Shown here one piece after another: positions 8,013 through 16,481 of a DNA stretch of 64,000 bases. This DNA comes from Nocardia sp. NBC_00403 (lineage in GTDB: Bacteria; Actinomycetota; Actinomycetes; Mycobacteriales; Mycobacteriaceae). The stretch covers positions 4,898,001 through 4,962,000 of the forward strand of contig NZ_CP107939.1 in the NCBI RefSeq assembly GCF_036046055.1, written 5' to 3'. Both the position numbers and the translations under genes were made by a program. Numbering within the stretch: position 1 is the stretch's first letter; every line of letters begins with the position of its first letter. A model generated the notes under the pieces. The model was given only the letters and a program-made list of their open reading frames with translations, ran no database searches and was not told where the DNA came from.

Positions 8013-8843
8013 ATGAAATTGGACACGGTCGCAGGTAAGAAGGTTCTCGTCACGGGTGCGGCAATGGGCCTCGGCAGGCTGTTCGCCGAGCGAGCCGTCC
8101 GGGAGGGTGCTGCGGCGGTGGTGCTGTGGGATGTCAACGAGGTCGGGTTGAAGGACACCGCCGCCGAACTCACCGCGCTCGGCGGCAATGTCCACGAGTA
8201 TGTCGTCGATGTGGCCTCCGAGGATGCCATCGTCGAAGCCGCCGCCGCGGTGCGCAACGAGGTCGGCGATATCGACATCCTGGTCAACAATGCAGGGATT
8301 GTCCGCGGCAACGGCTACTTCTGGGAAACCACGAATCGCGCCGATATCGACAAGACGATGGCGATCAATTCCCTTGCCCCCATGTACATCACGCTCGAGT
8401 TCTTGCCCGCGATGGTCGCGGGCAAGGGCCAGGCACGGGTGTTGAATATCGCCTCGTCGGCGGGACTGGTGTCGAACCCTCGGATGAGCGTCTACGCCGC
8501 GTCCAAGTGGGCGGCACTCGGCTGGTCGGACTCGGTGCGTATCGAGCTCGAGCAGGCAGGTCACGAGCACGTGAAGGTCACGACGGTCTGTCCGACTTAC
8601 ATCAACACCGGAATGTTCGACGGCGCGAAAGGCTTCCTGTTCACGCCGATCCTCGAGCAAGACGAGGTGGTCGACACCTCATGGCGTGAGATGAAGGCGG
8701 GCAACCCGTTGGTAATCCTCCCGTGGACCTCTCGGCTCAACAAGGCGATCTCCGGTCTGCTGCCGATCAAATTGCGCGACCTGTTCCTCAACACCGTTGG
8801 TGTGTACCACTCCATGGATGAATTCACCGGCCGCAACAAGTAA
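8013..8843 (+). CDS. short-chain dehydrogenase/reductase
   Basis: A 276-aa SDR with the TGAAMGLGR cofactor motif, NNAG (ILVNNAGIV), and catalytic Ser/Tyr/Lys (NIASSAGLV, VYAASKWAA). The helical tail (RLNKAISGLLPIKLRDLFLN) resembles the retinol/17-beta-hydroxysteroid dehydrogenase-like SDRs that act on lipophilic alcohols. The ATG at 8013 has GAGGCAAGG just upstream. It is co-directional with the aldehyde dehydrogenase and 47 bases behind it, so the two probably form one unit that turns an alcohol into an acid. The physiological substrate is unknown. Confidence 0.85.
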   Translation: MKLDTVAGKKVLVTGAAMGLGRLFAERAVREGAAAVVLWDVNEVGLKDTAAELTALGGNVHEYVVDVASEDAIVEAAAAVRNEVGDIDILVNNAGIVRGNGYFWETTNRADIDKTMAINSLAPMYITLEFLPAMVAGKGQARVLNIASSAGLVSNPRMSVYAASKWAALGWSDSVRIELEQAGHEHVKVTTVCPTYINTGMFDGAKGFLFTPILEQDEVVDTSWREMKAGNPLVILPWTSRLNKAISGLLPIKLRDLFLNTVGVYHSMDEFTGRNK

Positions 8844-8947
8844 CACGGCTCCCCGGCCGAGGCCTCATCCGCTGCTCGGCGAGCGGGGTCGGACTGCGGC
8901 AAATGTCGAGTCGCCCACCACCGCGTCCGGTTCGTCGAACAGACCCC

Positions 8948-9742
8948 CTATGGTTTGGTGCCGATGACGACGGTGGCGTAGAAGTCTTCGGATTCTGCTG
9001 TGCGGGCGGCGAATCCGTGGTCGATCAGGACGGCGGTGGCAGTCGGCGCTTGGGCTGCGCTGGATTCGACGAGGAGGTGGCCGCCGGGGGCCAGCCACGA
9101 TTCGGCGGCTTCGACGACGCGGCGGAAGATGTCGAGGCCGTCGGGGCCGCCGTCGAGTGCTGAGCGTGGCTCGTAGTCGCGTGCCTCGGGAGGCATCTGG
9201 GCGATCTTCTCGGACGGGACGTAGGGGGTGTTCGCGAGCAGGATGTCGATGCAGCCACGCAGTTCGCGGGGAAGTGGCTCGAAGAGGTCGCCCTCATACA
9301 CTGCTGCACCGATCGGCGCGAGGTTGCGCCGGGCGCATTCGACCGCGGCAGGCTCGATGTCGGCGGCGGCAAGTTCGATCGACAGACCCGCGTCGGCCAG
9401 TGTTGTCGCCAACGCCAGCCCCAACGCGCCGGAGCCGCAGCACAAGTCGACGACCACGGGGCGTTCGTGTGCGCGAGCGAGCTCGGCGGCCTCGTCGACT
9501 AGGAAGCCGGTGCGTTGCCGAGGCACGAACACCCCCGGTGCCACCGCGACGCGCAGGCCATGGAATTCGGCCCAGCCGAGCAGATACTCCAACGGCATGC
9601 CCGACACCCGTTGAGCGACCAATCGCTCCAGGTCCGCACCTGTCTCGGCGGCCGCCGCGGCCAGTAGCGCGGCCTCCTCCTCGGCGAACACGCAGCCGGC
9701 CGCCCGCAGCCGCACCACCAGGTCGGTACTTTCCGTTGACAT
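8948..9742 (-). CDS. PrmC-related protein N5-glutamine methyltransferase
   Basis: A 264-aa SAM-dependent methyltransferase of the PrmC/HemK-related type. The SAM-binding motif is VVDLCCGSGALGLAL. The catalytic motif, usually NPPY, reads NTPY (LLANTPYVPSEKIAQMP). It continues into EPRSALDGGPDGLDIFRRVV, which is typical of the family. The Pro-to-Thr change in the NPPY loop sets it apart from true PrmC, which methylates release-factor glutamine, so the substrate may differ; I recall NCBI calling this subfamily a putative N(5)-glutamine methyltransferase. The ATG at 9742 was chosen; a GTG lies one codon upstream. Confidence 0.8.
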   Translation of the reverse strand: MSTESTDLVVRLRAAGCVFAEEEAALLAAAAAETGADLERLVAQRVSGMPLEYLLGWAEFHGLRVAVAPGVFVPRQRTGFLVDEAAELARAHERPVVVDLCCGSGALGLALATTLADAGLSIELAAADIEPAAVECARRNLAPIGAAVYEGDLFEPLPRELRGCIDILLANTPYVPSEKIAQMPPEARDYEPRSALDGGPDGLDIFRRVVEAAESWLAPGGHLLVESSAAQAPTATAVLIDHGFAARTAESEDFYATVVIGTKP

Positions 9743-9800
9743 CACCAGGACATCCTGCCGTGTCGTACACGGCCGGTGCCGACCGACAGGCGGTTCGGCG

Positions 9801-10673
9801 CTAGCGCGCGGTCGCTAGCTGGAACGTGCGGGTGGCGTCGAGGTAGATCCCGCGCTGACCCTGCTTGGCGGGCGGCGGGAGTTGGGAAACCAGTTGTTCC
9901 AGCGAGGTGGTGGCGCCGACCACGCGGGTTCCAGCGACGATGAAGTCGGCCACGGCGCGGCGAATGTGATTGGGGGAGGTGACCACCACCGCGCTGCTCG
10001 CGCCGAGATCACGCAGCATCGTGGTGCTGAACAAGGCGTTCTGCACCGTGGAGCCCGCCCGCCTTTCGACATGGACGCGGTCTGCGGGCAAGCCCTTACC
10101 GACCAGCCAGTTGCGCATCGCGTCGGCTTCGGTGATGCCGTTCTGCGGGTTGCCGCCGGTGACGATGACCGGTGAGAACGGCGAGGCGACGGCCTGCAAC
10201 CACGTCGCGGTCAGCCGGTTCACCAGCTCGGGGCGCAACGCGCCGTCGGGCAGCAGGCCGTAGCCGAGCGCGACGATTCCGGTTTGCGGGCCGACAATGG
10301 CAGGCAGCGGATTCGGCAGGGTGCCCACGGCGGCGGTGATCGCGCCGAGCACGTTGGTGGTGCCCTGCGCCAGCCCCGGATCCACGGCGGAGAGGCGCGC
10401 CATGGCGTCGGCGAGTGCGAGCAGATCTCCCGCGTAGTGGGACCAGATGGCCTGCAACGACAGCGCCTCGGCGTCGGTGGGGTTCGCGCCGAGCAGTTCG
10501 CGCAGCTCGGCACGGCCCGCGGCGTCGTTGCCGTTGGTGAAGTTGCGCTGGGCGGAGTTGTAGAGGGCGTCGATGTCCGGGGCGGCCTCGGCGGGCGCCC
10601 CGGCGAGACCGGTGATGGTGACCGCCGCGAACAAGGTCGCGATCAGGGTTTTCCAATGCCTCGAGATCTTCAC
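9801..10673 (-). CDS. secreted YdcF/ElyC-like (DUF218) protein
   Basis: A 290-aa protein with an N-terminal signal peptide (KTLIATLFAAVTITGLAGAP, cleavage near AEAAP). A short helical region follows, then a DUF218/YdcF-type domain: IVALGYGLLPDG, VIVTGGNPQNGITEADAM, AGSTVQNALFSTTML and VVVTSPNHIRRA. ElyC, a DUF218 protein of enterobacteria, affects envelope polysaccharide synthesis; the same role here is not proven. The GTG at 10673 is preferred because GGAAAGG lies 11 bases upstream and the signal peptide then starts cleanly. It sits in the envelope or periplasm. It is divergent from the folD-like gene. Confidence 0.75.
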   Translation of the reverse strand: MKISRHWKTLIATLFAAVTITGLAGAPAEAAPDIDALYNSAQRNFTNGNDAAGRAELRELLGANPTDAEALSLQAIWSHYAGDLLALADAMARLSAVDPGLAQGTTNVLGAITAAVGTLPNPLPAIVGPQTGIVALGYGLLPDGALRPELVNRLTATWLQAVASPFSPVIVTGGNPQNGITEADAMRNWLVGKGLPADRVHVERRAGSTVQNALFSTTMLRDLGASSAVVVTSPNHIRRAVADFIVAGTRVVGATTSLEQLVSQLPPPAKQGQRGIYLDATRTFQLATAR

Positions 10674-10900
10674 TACAGTCGACACCTTTCCGCGCATGAA
10701 ACGGGGCTTTCGGTACGTCAGCTGACAGTTAGCCGATGGCAAGCATTGATCACAATACGACTGGTAGAAGCCATATGCGTGTAATTGCCAGGCCGAATCG
10801 GCGGTTTCTTCCCGGCATCCGGGCAAACCGGGCACGGCTGCGGGTGGCCGCCGCGACCGCCGCGACAGTGCGCGCGTCGTGACCATTAAGGTGTGACAAC

Positions 10901-11755
10901 GTGGATACCGTTTCGCTGTCCGGCAAGGAACTCGCCGCCGCCATCAACGCCGACACCAAGGCGCGCGCCGCCACGCTGGCTACGGGCGGACCCGCCCCGC
11001 GGCTGGCCCTGGTCGTCGCCAACGACGACCCGGCGAGCGCCTGGTATGTGAACTCGCTGCGCAAGGCTGCCGAGCGACTCGGAATCACGTGCGACACGGT
11101 CGAACTCGGCGCCGACGCGAGCGCCGAGGCAATCCGCGCCGAGCTCACCGCGCGCAGCGCGGACTCCGCCACCGACGCGATCATGCTGCAGACACCGCTG
11201 CCCGCCGGTATCGGCCTCGACGACGTCAGCTCCTCGATCGCCGCGACGAAGGACGTCGACGGTGTCAGCCCGCTGTCACTCGGCCTGCTCGCCAGCAATC
11301 TCGGCGGTTTCGTCCCCGCCACGTCCGAGGCCGTCGTCGAACTGCTGAAGCATCACGAAATCCCCCTCGCCGGTCGACATGTCGCGATCGTCGGCCGCTC
11401 CAACATCGTCGGCAAGCCCTTGGCTCAGCTGCTACTCGCCGAAAACGCCACCGTTACCGTTGCTCACTCGCGCACCACCGACCTCCCCTCGGTGACCTCT
11501 GCCGCCGACATCGTCGTCGCCGCCGCGGGACGCATCGACCTCGTCACCGCCAAACACATCGGCGAAGCTGCGGTGGTCGTCGACGTCGGCACCAATGAAG
11601 CCCCCGACGGCAAGATCGTCGGCGACGTCGAAGCGGATTCCGTGCGCGGTAAGGCGGCTGCCCTCAGCCCCGTCCCCGGCGGAGTCGGCCCCGTTACCAC
11701 CGCCCTCCTGATGCGCCACGTCGTCACCGCGGCCGAAAACGCCCGCCGCGCCTGA
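10901..11755 (+). CDS. folD: FolD-like methylenetetrahydrofolate dehydrogenase, catalytic Lys replaced
   Basis: A 284-aa FolD homologue (methylene-THF dehydrogenase/methenyl-THF cyclohydrolase of one-carbon metabolism). Family motifs are present: LQTPLPAGI, KDVDGVSP, VGRSNIVGKPLAQLL for NADP binding, and SPVPGGVGPVT. The catalytic YxxxK motif instead reads YVNSL (Tyr49 to Leu53), so the lysine needed for cyclohydrolase chemistry in characterised FolD proteins is leucine. The nucleotides at 11045-11059 read this clearly. The protein may keep only dehydrogenase activity. A separate cyclohydrolase-type gene lies at 17682-18341. The start is a GTG with AAGGTGTG upstream. I recall other actinobacteria carrying a FolD with the lysine intact, so this may be a second copy. 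Confidence 0.82.
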   Translation: MDTVSLSGKELAAAINADTKARAATLATGGPAPRLALVVANDDPASAWYVNSLRKAAERLGITCDTVELGADASAEAIRAELTARSADSATDAIMLQTPLPAGIGLDDVSSSIAATKDVDGVSPLSLGLLASNLGGFVPATSEAVVELLKHHEIPLAGRHVAIVGRSNIVGKPLAQLLLAENATVTVAHSRTTDLPSVTSAADIVVAAAGRIDLVTAKHIGEAAVVVDVGTNEAPDGKIVGDVEADSVRGKAAALSPVPGGVGPVTTALLMRHVVTAAENARRA

Positions 11756-12123
11756 AATCGGTCGCCACCGACAGCGGTCCGAGTCTCAGTTCCTTTCAGG
11801 TGGAATATTCCCAATTGTGGGGGTTTGTGAGTTCCGGCTCGAACAAACCCGTGGGTATCGTTCGCTCGTGCACTTCCCACCCAAGCGACCGATCGGAGAT
11901 CGGCGCCCCTGAGAAACCTCTGGATGCGAGCGGCTGATACCTGGCGATATGCCGAGATGAGGTTTCTCATCTGTCGGTCACACTGCCACTCAGCTCATCG
12001 TCGCTGCCGCAATGAACCTGCGCCTGTTCCCGAGCGGATTCCGGGCGGTTCCGTGTGGCTTGACAGCGGTGTCGACGGGGCGTATTCCGACCGTGCCGGA
12101 ACAGCGAACAGGCATGGAACATC
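11756..12123. other. intergenic region without recognisable gene
   Basis: This 368-base gap lies between the folD-like gene and the KAS III-like gene. I see no coding frame with plausible codon use and no strong repeat. It should hold the promoter of the downstream gene. Confidence 0.5.
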
Positions 12124-13224
12124 ATGAAAGTACGGATCACCGGCGCGGGCGCGTCGGTCCCACCGCTGGTAATGACCAACGAGCGACTCCTCGGTATGTT
12201 TCCGGGTCCGCGCAGGATGCCGTGGACGCCTGCGGAATTCGAGCAGAAGACGGGTATTCGCGAGCGGCGATTCAGTTTCGATCTCGACGACAAAACCGGC
12301 CGTCCGCTGTTTCCGCCCGGATACGGTGAAGCGCCCGGCCCGGCAGGGGTGCTGGCGGAAGCAGCACTGCAAGAGGCTCTTACCGTCGCCGGAGTCGATG
12401 CGACCGCACTCGACGGTCTGATCGTCGGCGGCAGCACCCCGGATCGGCTGCATTTCGGCAGCGATGCGCAGCTGCTCCACCATCGGCTCGGGATGCGGTC
12501 CGACGCCGGAGTACTCCAGGCCGATATCGGCTGTGGCGGTGCGGTGTTCTGTTTGCAGTGGGCCAAGGAGATGATCCTCAGCGGTGTCCGCAAGCGGGTC
12601 GCGGTCGTGATGGTTCAAGTTGCCTCGCCATTGCTCAACCGCGAGGTATTCACCGGCGGTATCGAGTACGACGGCAAGGAGAGCGAGGCTTTCCTATCGG
12701 CCCTGTTGTTCGGCGATGGTGCGGGGGCGGTGATCCTCGAGGCTGCCGATGACGACAGCAGTTCGGAGCTGGTGTCCGCGGTAACCGTCAATGAGCACTT
12801 CGAGATCGCCGTCCAACCCGCGGGCGGAAATCTCTGCCCGCCAGGACTACCCGGTGCCGCGCTGTCGGACTATGCGGTTCACATCATCGGCAAGCGCGTC
12901 GCGGATGCATACACGCCGGTCATGCAGAAGTCGATCGATCGTGTCCTGGCCGATGTGCAGTGGGATGTCGGTGACCTGGAACGCCTGTATCCGCATCAAT
13001 CCAATCGCCGGCTCATCGAGCAGCTGATCGGCGCCCTCGGCATTGCCGAGAACCGTACGGCGATCAACGTCGACCGCTACGGCAATACCTCCGGTGCCAG
13101 CGTCCTCATCCTTCTCGCCGAGGATCTGCGCAACGGGGTGATCGGCCTTGGCTCCGGCGACCCGATAGTGATTGCGGCCGTCGGGGCCAACATGCAATAC
13201 GGCGCTCACCTCATTCGGCTGTAG
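12124..13224 (+). CDS. 3-oxoacyl-ACP synthase III-like (thiolase-fold) enzyme
   Basis: A 366-aa thiolase-superfamily enzyme related to FabH. The catalytic triad is visible: Cys137 in DIGCGGAVF, His291 in YPHQSNRRL, and Asn321 in YGNTSGASV. FabH enzymes condense an acyl-CoA starter with malonyl-ACP; related stand-alone family members make esters, amides or secondary metabolites. No ACP, malonyl transferase or other fatty-acid gene lies next to it, so it is not the housekeeping fabH locus. The length (about 40 aa longer than FabH) and the isolated position suggest a specialised acyl condensation or transfer. Substrates cannot be deduced. Confidence 0.8.
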   Translation: MKVRITGAGASVPPLVMTNERLLGMFPGPRRMPWTPAEFEQKTGIRERRFSFDLDDKTGRPLFPPGYGEAPGPAGVLAEAALQEALTVAGVDATALDGLIVGGSTPDRLHFGSDAQLLHHRLGMRSDAGVLQADIGCGGAVFCLQWAKEMILSGVRKRVAVVMVQVASPLLNREVFTGGIEYDGKESEAFLSALLFGDGAGAVILEAADDDSSSELVSAVTVNEHFEIAVQPAGGNLCPPGLPGAALSDYAVHIIGKRVADAYTPVMQKSIDRVLADVQWDVGDLERLYPHQSNRRLIEQLIGALGIAENRTAINVDRYGNTSGASVLILLAEDLRNGVIGLGSGDPIVIAAVGANMQYGAHLIRL

Positions 13225-13441
13225 CCACTCGGGCCCGCTGCACGCTCCGCGCGAGAACGGCTCTCCTTCAAGCGAAGTGGCGTCGTTCTCATTCTCGTCG
13301 TCATCCGGCGGCCCCGCCGCGGCGAATACCTGTTGATCGAAGCTTCGTCCGATCGCGCCTGGCGCCGAGGTATCCCTCGGCGGGTGTCGATCTGTGTCCG
13401 AGACACGTTATGCCGGTCGTGCGAAAGGTGGGATCGCTGAT

Positions 13442-14203
13442 ATGGCAAGGGAATTGATCGTGGCGATAGGGGTTACGGCCCTCGCGGTGCTGGTGTTCGT
13501 GCTGGGGGACAGGTTGCGGCCGGATTCGTGGCGGCAGACGGGTGACGAAGCTGCGGGGACGCTGGTTTTCGATCTGATCAAGACGTTCTTCGCGGCAACC
13601 GTGGCGTTCGTGGTGATCATCTGCTGGCAGCAGTATCAGACTGCGCGCAGTTACACTGTGGCCGAGGCGAAGTCGCTGGTCGACACCTACACGGCGGCAC
13701 ATGCCATGCCGGATCCCGAGCATCACCGGATCCAGGGATTGGTGCGTGACTACACCACACAGGTCGTCGACCAGGAGTGGTCGATGATGGATCGAGACGG
13801 TCACCTGAGTCAGAAGGCCCAGGGAACTCTCGATGTGCTTCGCGACAGCGTGGATTCGATGCGATCGTCGGATCCGTACGTGAACAACCTGCGCGCTACC
13901 ACCTTGGCGAGCCTGGACAGAGTCGCAGGGGCACGTCACGACCGCGCGCTCGTGGTGGGGTACGGGATTCCGGGGTTCCTCTATGTGGCTTTGTATTTCG
14001 GCACACTGCTGCTGTTGCTGAGCCCTGTGCTATCGGGTGTGCGGGTCACCAGGCGCAGTGTTCTGATGATGGTGCTGCTCGGTGTCGTGGTCGGCGCCGC
14101 GATTCTGGAGGTCCACAATTTGGACCAGCCTTTCTCCGGTGGGAACACCGTCCCGAGGGATGCCTTCGAACTGGCGCTGGCGCGCTTCCAGCAGATCACC
14201 TGA
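13442..14203 (+). CDS. DUF4239 (bestrophin-like) membrane protein
   Basis: A 253-aa integral membrane protein. An N-terminal hydrophobic helix (ELIVAIGVTALAVLVFVLG) and a second near residues 45-65 (FFAATVAFVVIICWQ) are followed by a soluble helical part. Two further helices lie near the C terminus (GFLYVALYFGTLLLLLSPVL and RSVLMMVLLGVVVGAAIL). This 2+2 layout is that of DUF4239, which is distantly related to bestrophin channels. The function is unknown. The ATG at 13442 is preferred over a GTG at 13394 because the latter adds a polar N-terminal stretch before the first helix. It is followed closely by another membrane-anchored protein. Confidence 0.65.
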   Translation: MARELIVAIGVTALAVLVFVLGDRLRPDSWRQTGDEAAGTLVFDLIKTFFAATVAFVVIICWQQYQTARSYTVAEAKSLVDTYTAAHAMPDPEHHRIQGLVRDYTTQVVDQEWSMMDRDGHLSQKAQGTLDVLRDSVDSMRSSDPYVNNLRATTLASLDRVAGARHDRALVVGYGIPGFLYVALYFGTLLLLLSPVLSGVRVTRRSVLMMVLLGVVVGAAILEVHNLDQPFSGGNTVPRDAFELALARFQQIT

Positions 14204-14262
14204 CGAGTTGTTCGAGCTTCGGAAACTGGTGTGGACGAGCTGACGGACGGGGGTAGCTGCAG

Positions 14263-15162
14263 ATGGCATGTGCAATCGCTGTGCCACGAATACGAAGGCG
14301 CACAGGGGGTCTGCGCTTCGCGGCGCTGCTCCCGGTGGCGGTGGCGGTGGCGGTGCTGGCGGGCAGGCCGACGACCGCTGCCGCGGACCCGCCGTGGCAG
14401 TCGCTCGTGGACAGTATCGCGACCGGGAGCGCGACGCCGGGAGTCACCGATGTGTCGACTGGAAGCTCTGGTTCCGGTACAGCGCTGAGTCTCGGCTCGA
14501 GCAGCATCTCGACCGGAAGCGCGGATAACGCGATCGGTTCGAATGCCGGCTCGCCGCGCACCGTCGACGGGTTCGATACCGGCAGCGCAGAAAGCCGACT
14601 GCCCGCCACGGGAGGTGCTGAGCCCGAAACGACCACAACGCCAGTCGGTTCGGTCGAGGCACTCGGCTTGAACCAGGGCAGCGTCGAGCTAGCGTGTTCC
14701 GGGAGCGCCGCAGTCGGTGCCGCCGGAATCCTTGTCGGTTCCGCCACCGGAAGTGGAGTGGGCAGCGGGCTGATCGGATCCGGCTCGAGCGGCGGTTCGG
14801 GCCTCGGCAGTGTCGTCGTCGGCAGCGCCGCCACCGGCAGTGCGCTACTGACATGTCTGTTGTTGTTGCCGAACAGCGCGCCCCCGGCGCCCGGTGCTCC
14901 ACTCCTGCTCAGCCCGCCGTTGGTGCCGCCGAGCCGGACTGTTGCCGAACCTGCGCCTGCGCCGCCGCCCGCGGCAGTGCCCGTGATCGCGCTGGAGAGG
15001 CCGGTCGTCGCGTCGCCACCCGTGCTCCCGCGCACCACGACCGCCGAGCCCGCGTCGGATCCGATTCCCTGGAACGTGCTGGAACTGATCGCGTTGCTGG
15101 TGGTGACCGTGTTCGCGATCCGCAGCAGGTCATCGGACGACCGCAGCCGTAGCGAAGGGTAG
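14263..15162 (+). CDS. exported Gly/Ser/Thr-rich protein with C-terminal anchor
   Basis: A 299-aa hypothetical protein. It has an N-terminal signal sequence (FAALLPVAVAVAVLAG) and a long low-complexity region rich in Gly, Ser and Thr with many spaced GS steps. A hydrophobic patch (SALLTCLLLLPN) and a Pro-rich stretch follow. The C terminus is a membrane helix (LELIALLVVTVFAI) with an Arg-rich tail. LPATGG occurs mid-protein, not at the C terminus, so it is not a classical sortase substrate. The topology suggests an envelope protein with an unstructured outer part. No family was recognised. The opposite strand is also open here because of composition, but the plus frame has the signal peptide and anchor. 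Confidence 0.6.
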   Translation: MACAIAVPRIRRRTGGLRFAALLPVAVAVAVLAGRPTTAAADPPWQSLVDSIATGSATPGVTDVSTGSSGSGTALSLGSSSISTGSADNAIGSNAGSPRTVDGFDTGSAESRLPATGGAEPETTTTPVGSVEALGLNQGSVELACSGSAAVGAAGILVGSATGSGVGSGLIGSGSSGGSGLGSVVVGSAATGSALLTCLLLLPNSAPPAPGAPLLLSPPLVPPSRTVAEPAPAPPPAAVPVIALERPVVASPPVLPRTTTAEPASDPIPWNVLELIALLVVTVFAIRSRSSDDRSRSEG

Positions 15163-15178
15163 TGCCGCGCTGGACGAC

Positions 15179-15469
15179 TCAGTCTTGGGCGTCGCGGATG
15201 AGGAGGGCAAGCTGGACTCGCTTCTTGATCGCGAGCTTGGTGAACAGTCTGCCGGTGTGCGATTTCACGGTGGCAATGCTGAGGTTGAGCTTCTCGGCGA
15301 TCTCGGCGTTGGACAACCCTTGTGCGATTGCGTGGGCGCTGTCGAGCTCTCGTGCGGGGAGCCCGTCGAGAGCGCGGCGAGCCCGCGCGTTCGACGCTCT
15401 GTACAACCGACTTCGGTACATCACCGATTCGCCGAAACGATGAGGTGGATGGAGACGTGCGGCCGACAT
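15179..15469 (-). pseudogene. fragment of a LuxR/NarL-family response regulator
   Basis: About 70 C-terminal residues match the LuxR helix-turn-helix of NarL-type response regulators: IAQGLSNAEIAEKLNLS then IATVKSHTGRLFTKL. The receiver domain is absent; upstream there are only about 30 residues of unrelated sequence. The first helix of the DNA-binding domain is damaged: the usual T-x-R-E-x-E-V-L-x-L-I pattern has become PARELDSAHAI. A decayed remnant is more likely than a functional single-domain regulator. It converges on the Gly/Ser-rich protein gene (16 bases apart). Confidence 0.6.
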
Positions 15470-15510
15470 CCGTGTCGGTATGCGCGGTACGCGGACTGGC
15501 TACAGCCCAT

Positions 15511-16236
15511 CTACTCGGCCGCGGAGATACCGGTGATGAGCGTACGACTGCCCGCACGGGCGGTCGTCACCAGTTGGGCGTTGTAGGCCACCGGCAGTGC
15601 ATTGGGGCGCTGTTCACTCACTCGGACGAGGTACTGGCCGACGAACGCACCGGGGGTGATGGTGACACAATGCGTGGTGCCCACGGGGATCGTGTCGATG
15701 CCGTGTTGGATGTCGGTGGCCGACGACACGGCCGCGTTGGGCGCTACGACAGCGTGGGCCTGCTCGCTGGAGCGTGTCACGTAGTAGGCGTATTGGAACG
15801 CGAAGATCGCCGCAGGGCCGGAGTCGACGCCGCCTGCGCCATTGCCTTGGATACGGTTGCCGACTTTTTCGGCGGGGCATCGGGTTGCGGGAATGGTGGC
15901 CGAGACAGGGATATCGGCTGAGCTGGACGCCGCGGTCGGCGCCGGCGCCGGGGCGCCGCGGAATTGGACAAAGGCGGCGGCGAGCAGTGCCGCGGAGCCG
16001 AGCGAGGCGAGCAGTGCGGGCATCCAGCGCCGACTGCCCTTCGGCAGTTGATACCAGCGCCGCCGCACCCGCGACCGATCGATCAGGCGCGCGAAGACAT
16101 CGTCATCGTCGTCGGCATAGTCGGGGGTGTAGGCCGCAGTGTGCGGCTCGGGTTCGGCGGGGAATCGATGGGCCCACTCGGACCAGTCGCCTCGATAGGC
16201 ATCCCCAGGCCGTCCTCGCATGTCCGATCGATCCAT
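15511..16236 (-). CDS. single-pass membrane protein of unknown function
   Basis: A 241-aa hypothetical protein. The first 70 residues are polar with an acidic run (ADDDDDVF) and an Arg-rich stretch (RSRVRRRW). One transmembrane helix follows (PALLASLGSAALLAAAFVQF, about residues 73-93). The outer C-terminal domain holds two cysteines (ATRCPAEKVG and THCVTITPG) that could form a disulfide, and contains AIFAFQYAYYVTRS. I think this resembles the DUF8176 group of Nocardia proteins but cannot confirm it. The type II topology places the C-terminal domain outside the cell. It is not in an obvious operon. Confidence 0.6.
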   Translation of the reverse strand: MDRSDMRGRPGDAYRGDWSEWAHRFPAEPEPHTAAYTPDYADDDDDVFARLIDRSRVRRRWYQLPKGSRRWMPALLASLGSAALLAAAFVQFRGAPAPAPTAASSSADIPVSATIPATRCPAEKVGNRIQGNGAGGVDSGPAAIFAFQYAYYVTRSSEQAHAVVAPNAAVSSATDIQHGIDTIPVGTTHCVTITPGAFVGQYLVRVSEQRPNALPVAYNAQLVTTARAGSRTLITGISAAE

Positions 16237-16481
16237 TGCCCCACCTTCATCAACTCATACCGTCAGGTTCGTTCCCCACTCTGATAGCTCCGGAGGATAC
16301 TGCGCATCGACCGCAATGCAAGCGAACGCGCCCGGCCACGTCATCCAATTACCCTCAGTCCGCACGAATGGTCGCCCGGTGCTCGAATGTCGAACTCACA
16401 CATGGACAGCCGGCACCCCGCTCGTTGCCGGCGGTACGTTTCGGCGGTATCGTGGTCAGGAGGCGGGGGAGTGCGGTCGGT

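Noticed and set aside
14196..15557. Long minus-strand open frame of 453 codons over the Gly/Ser-rich gene
   Set aside because: It is open because the plus-strand gene is low-complexity and GC-rich. It has no family similarity, while the plus frame has a signal peptide and membrane anchor.
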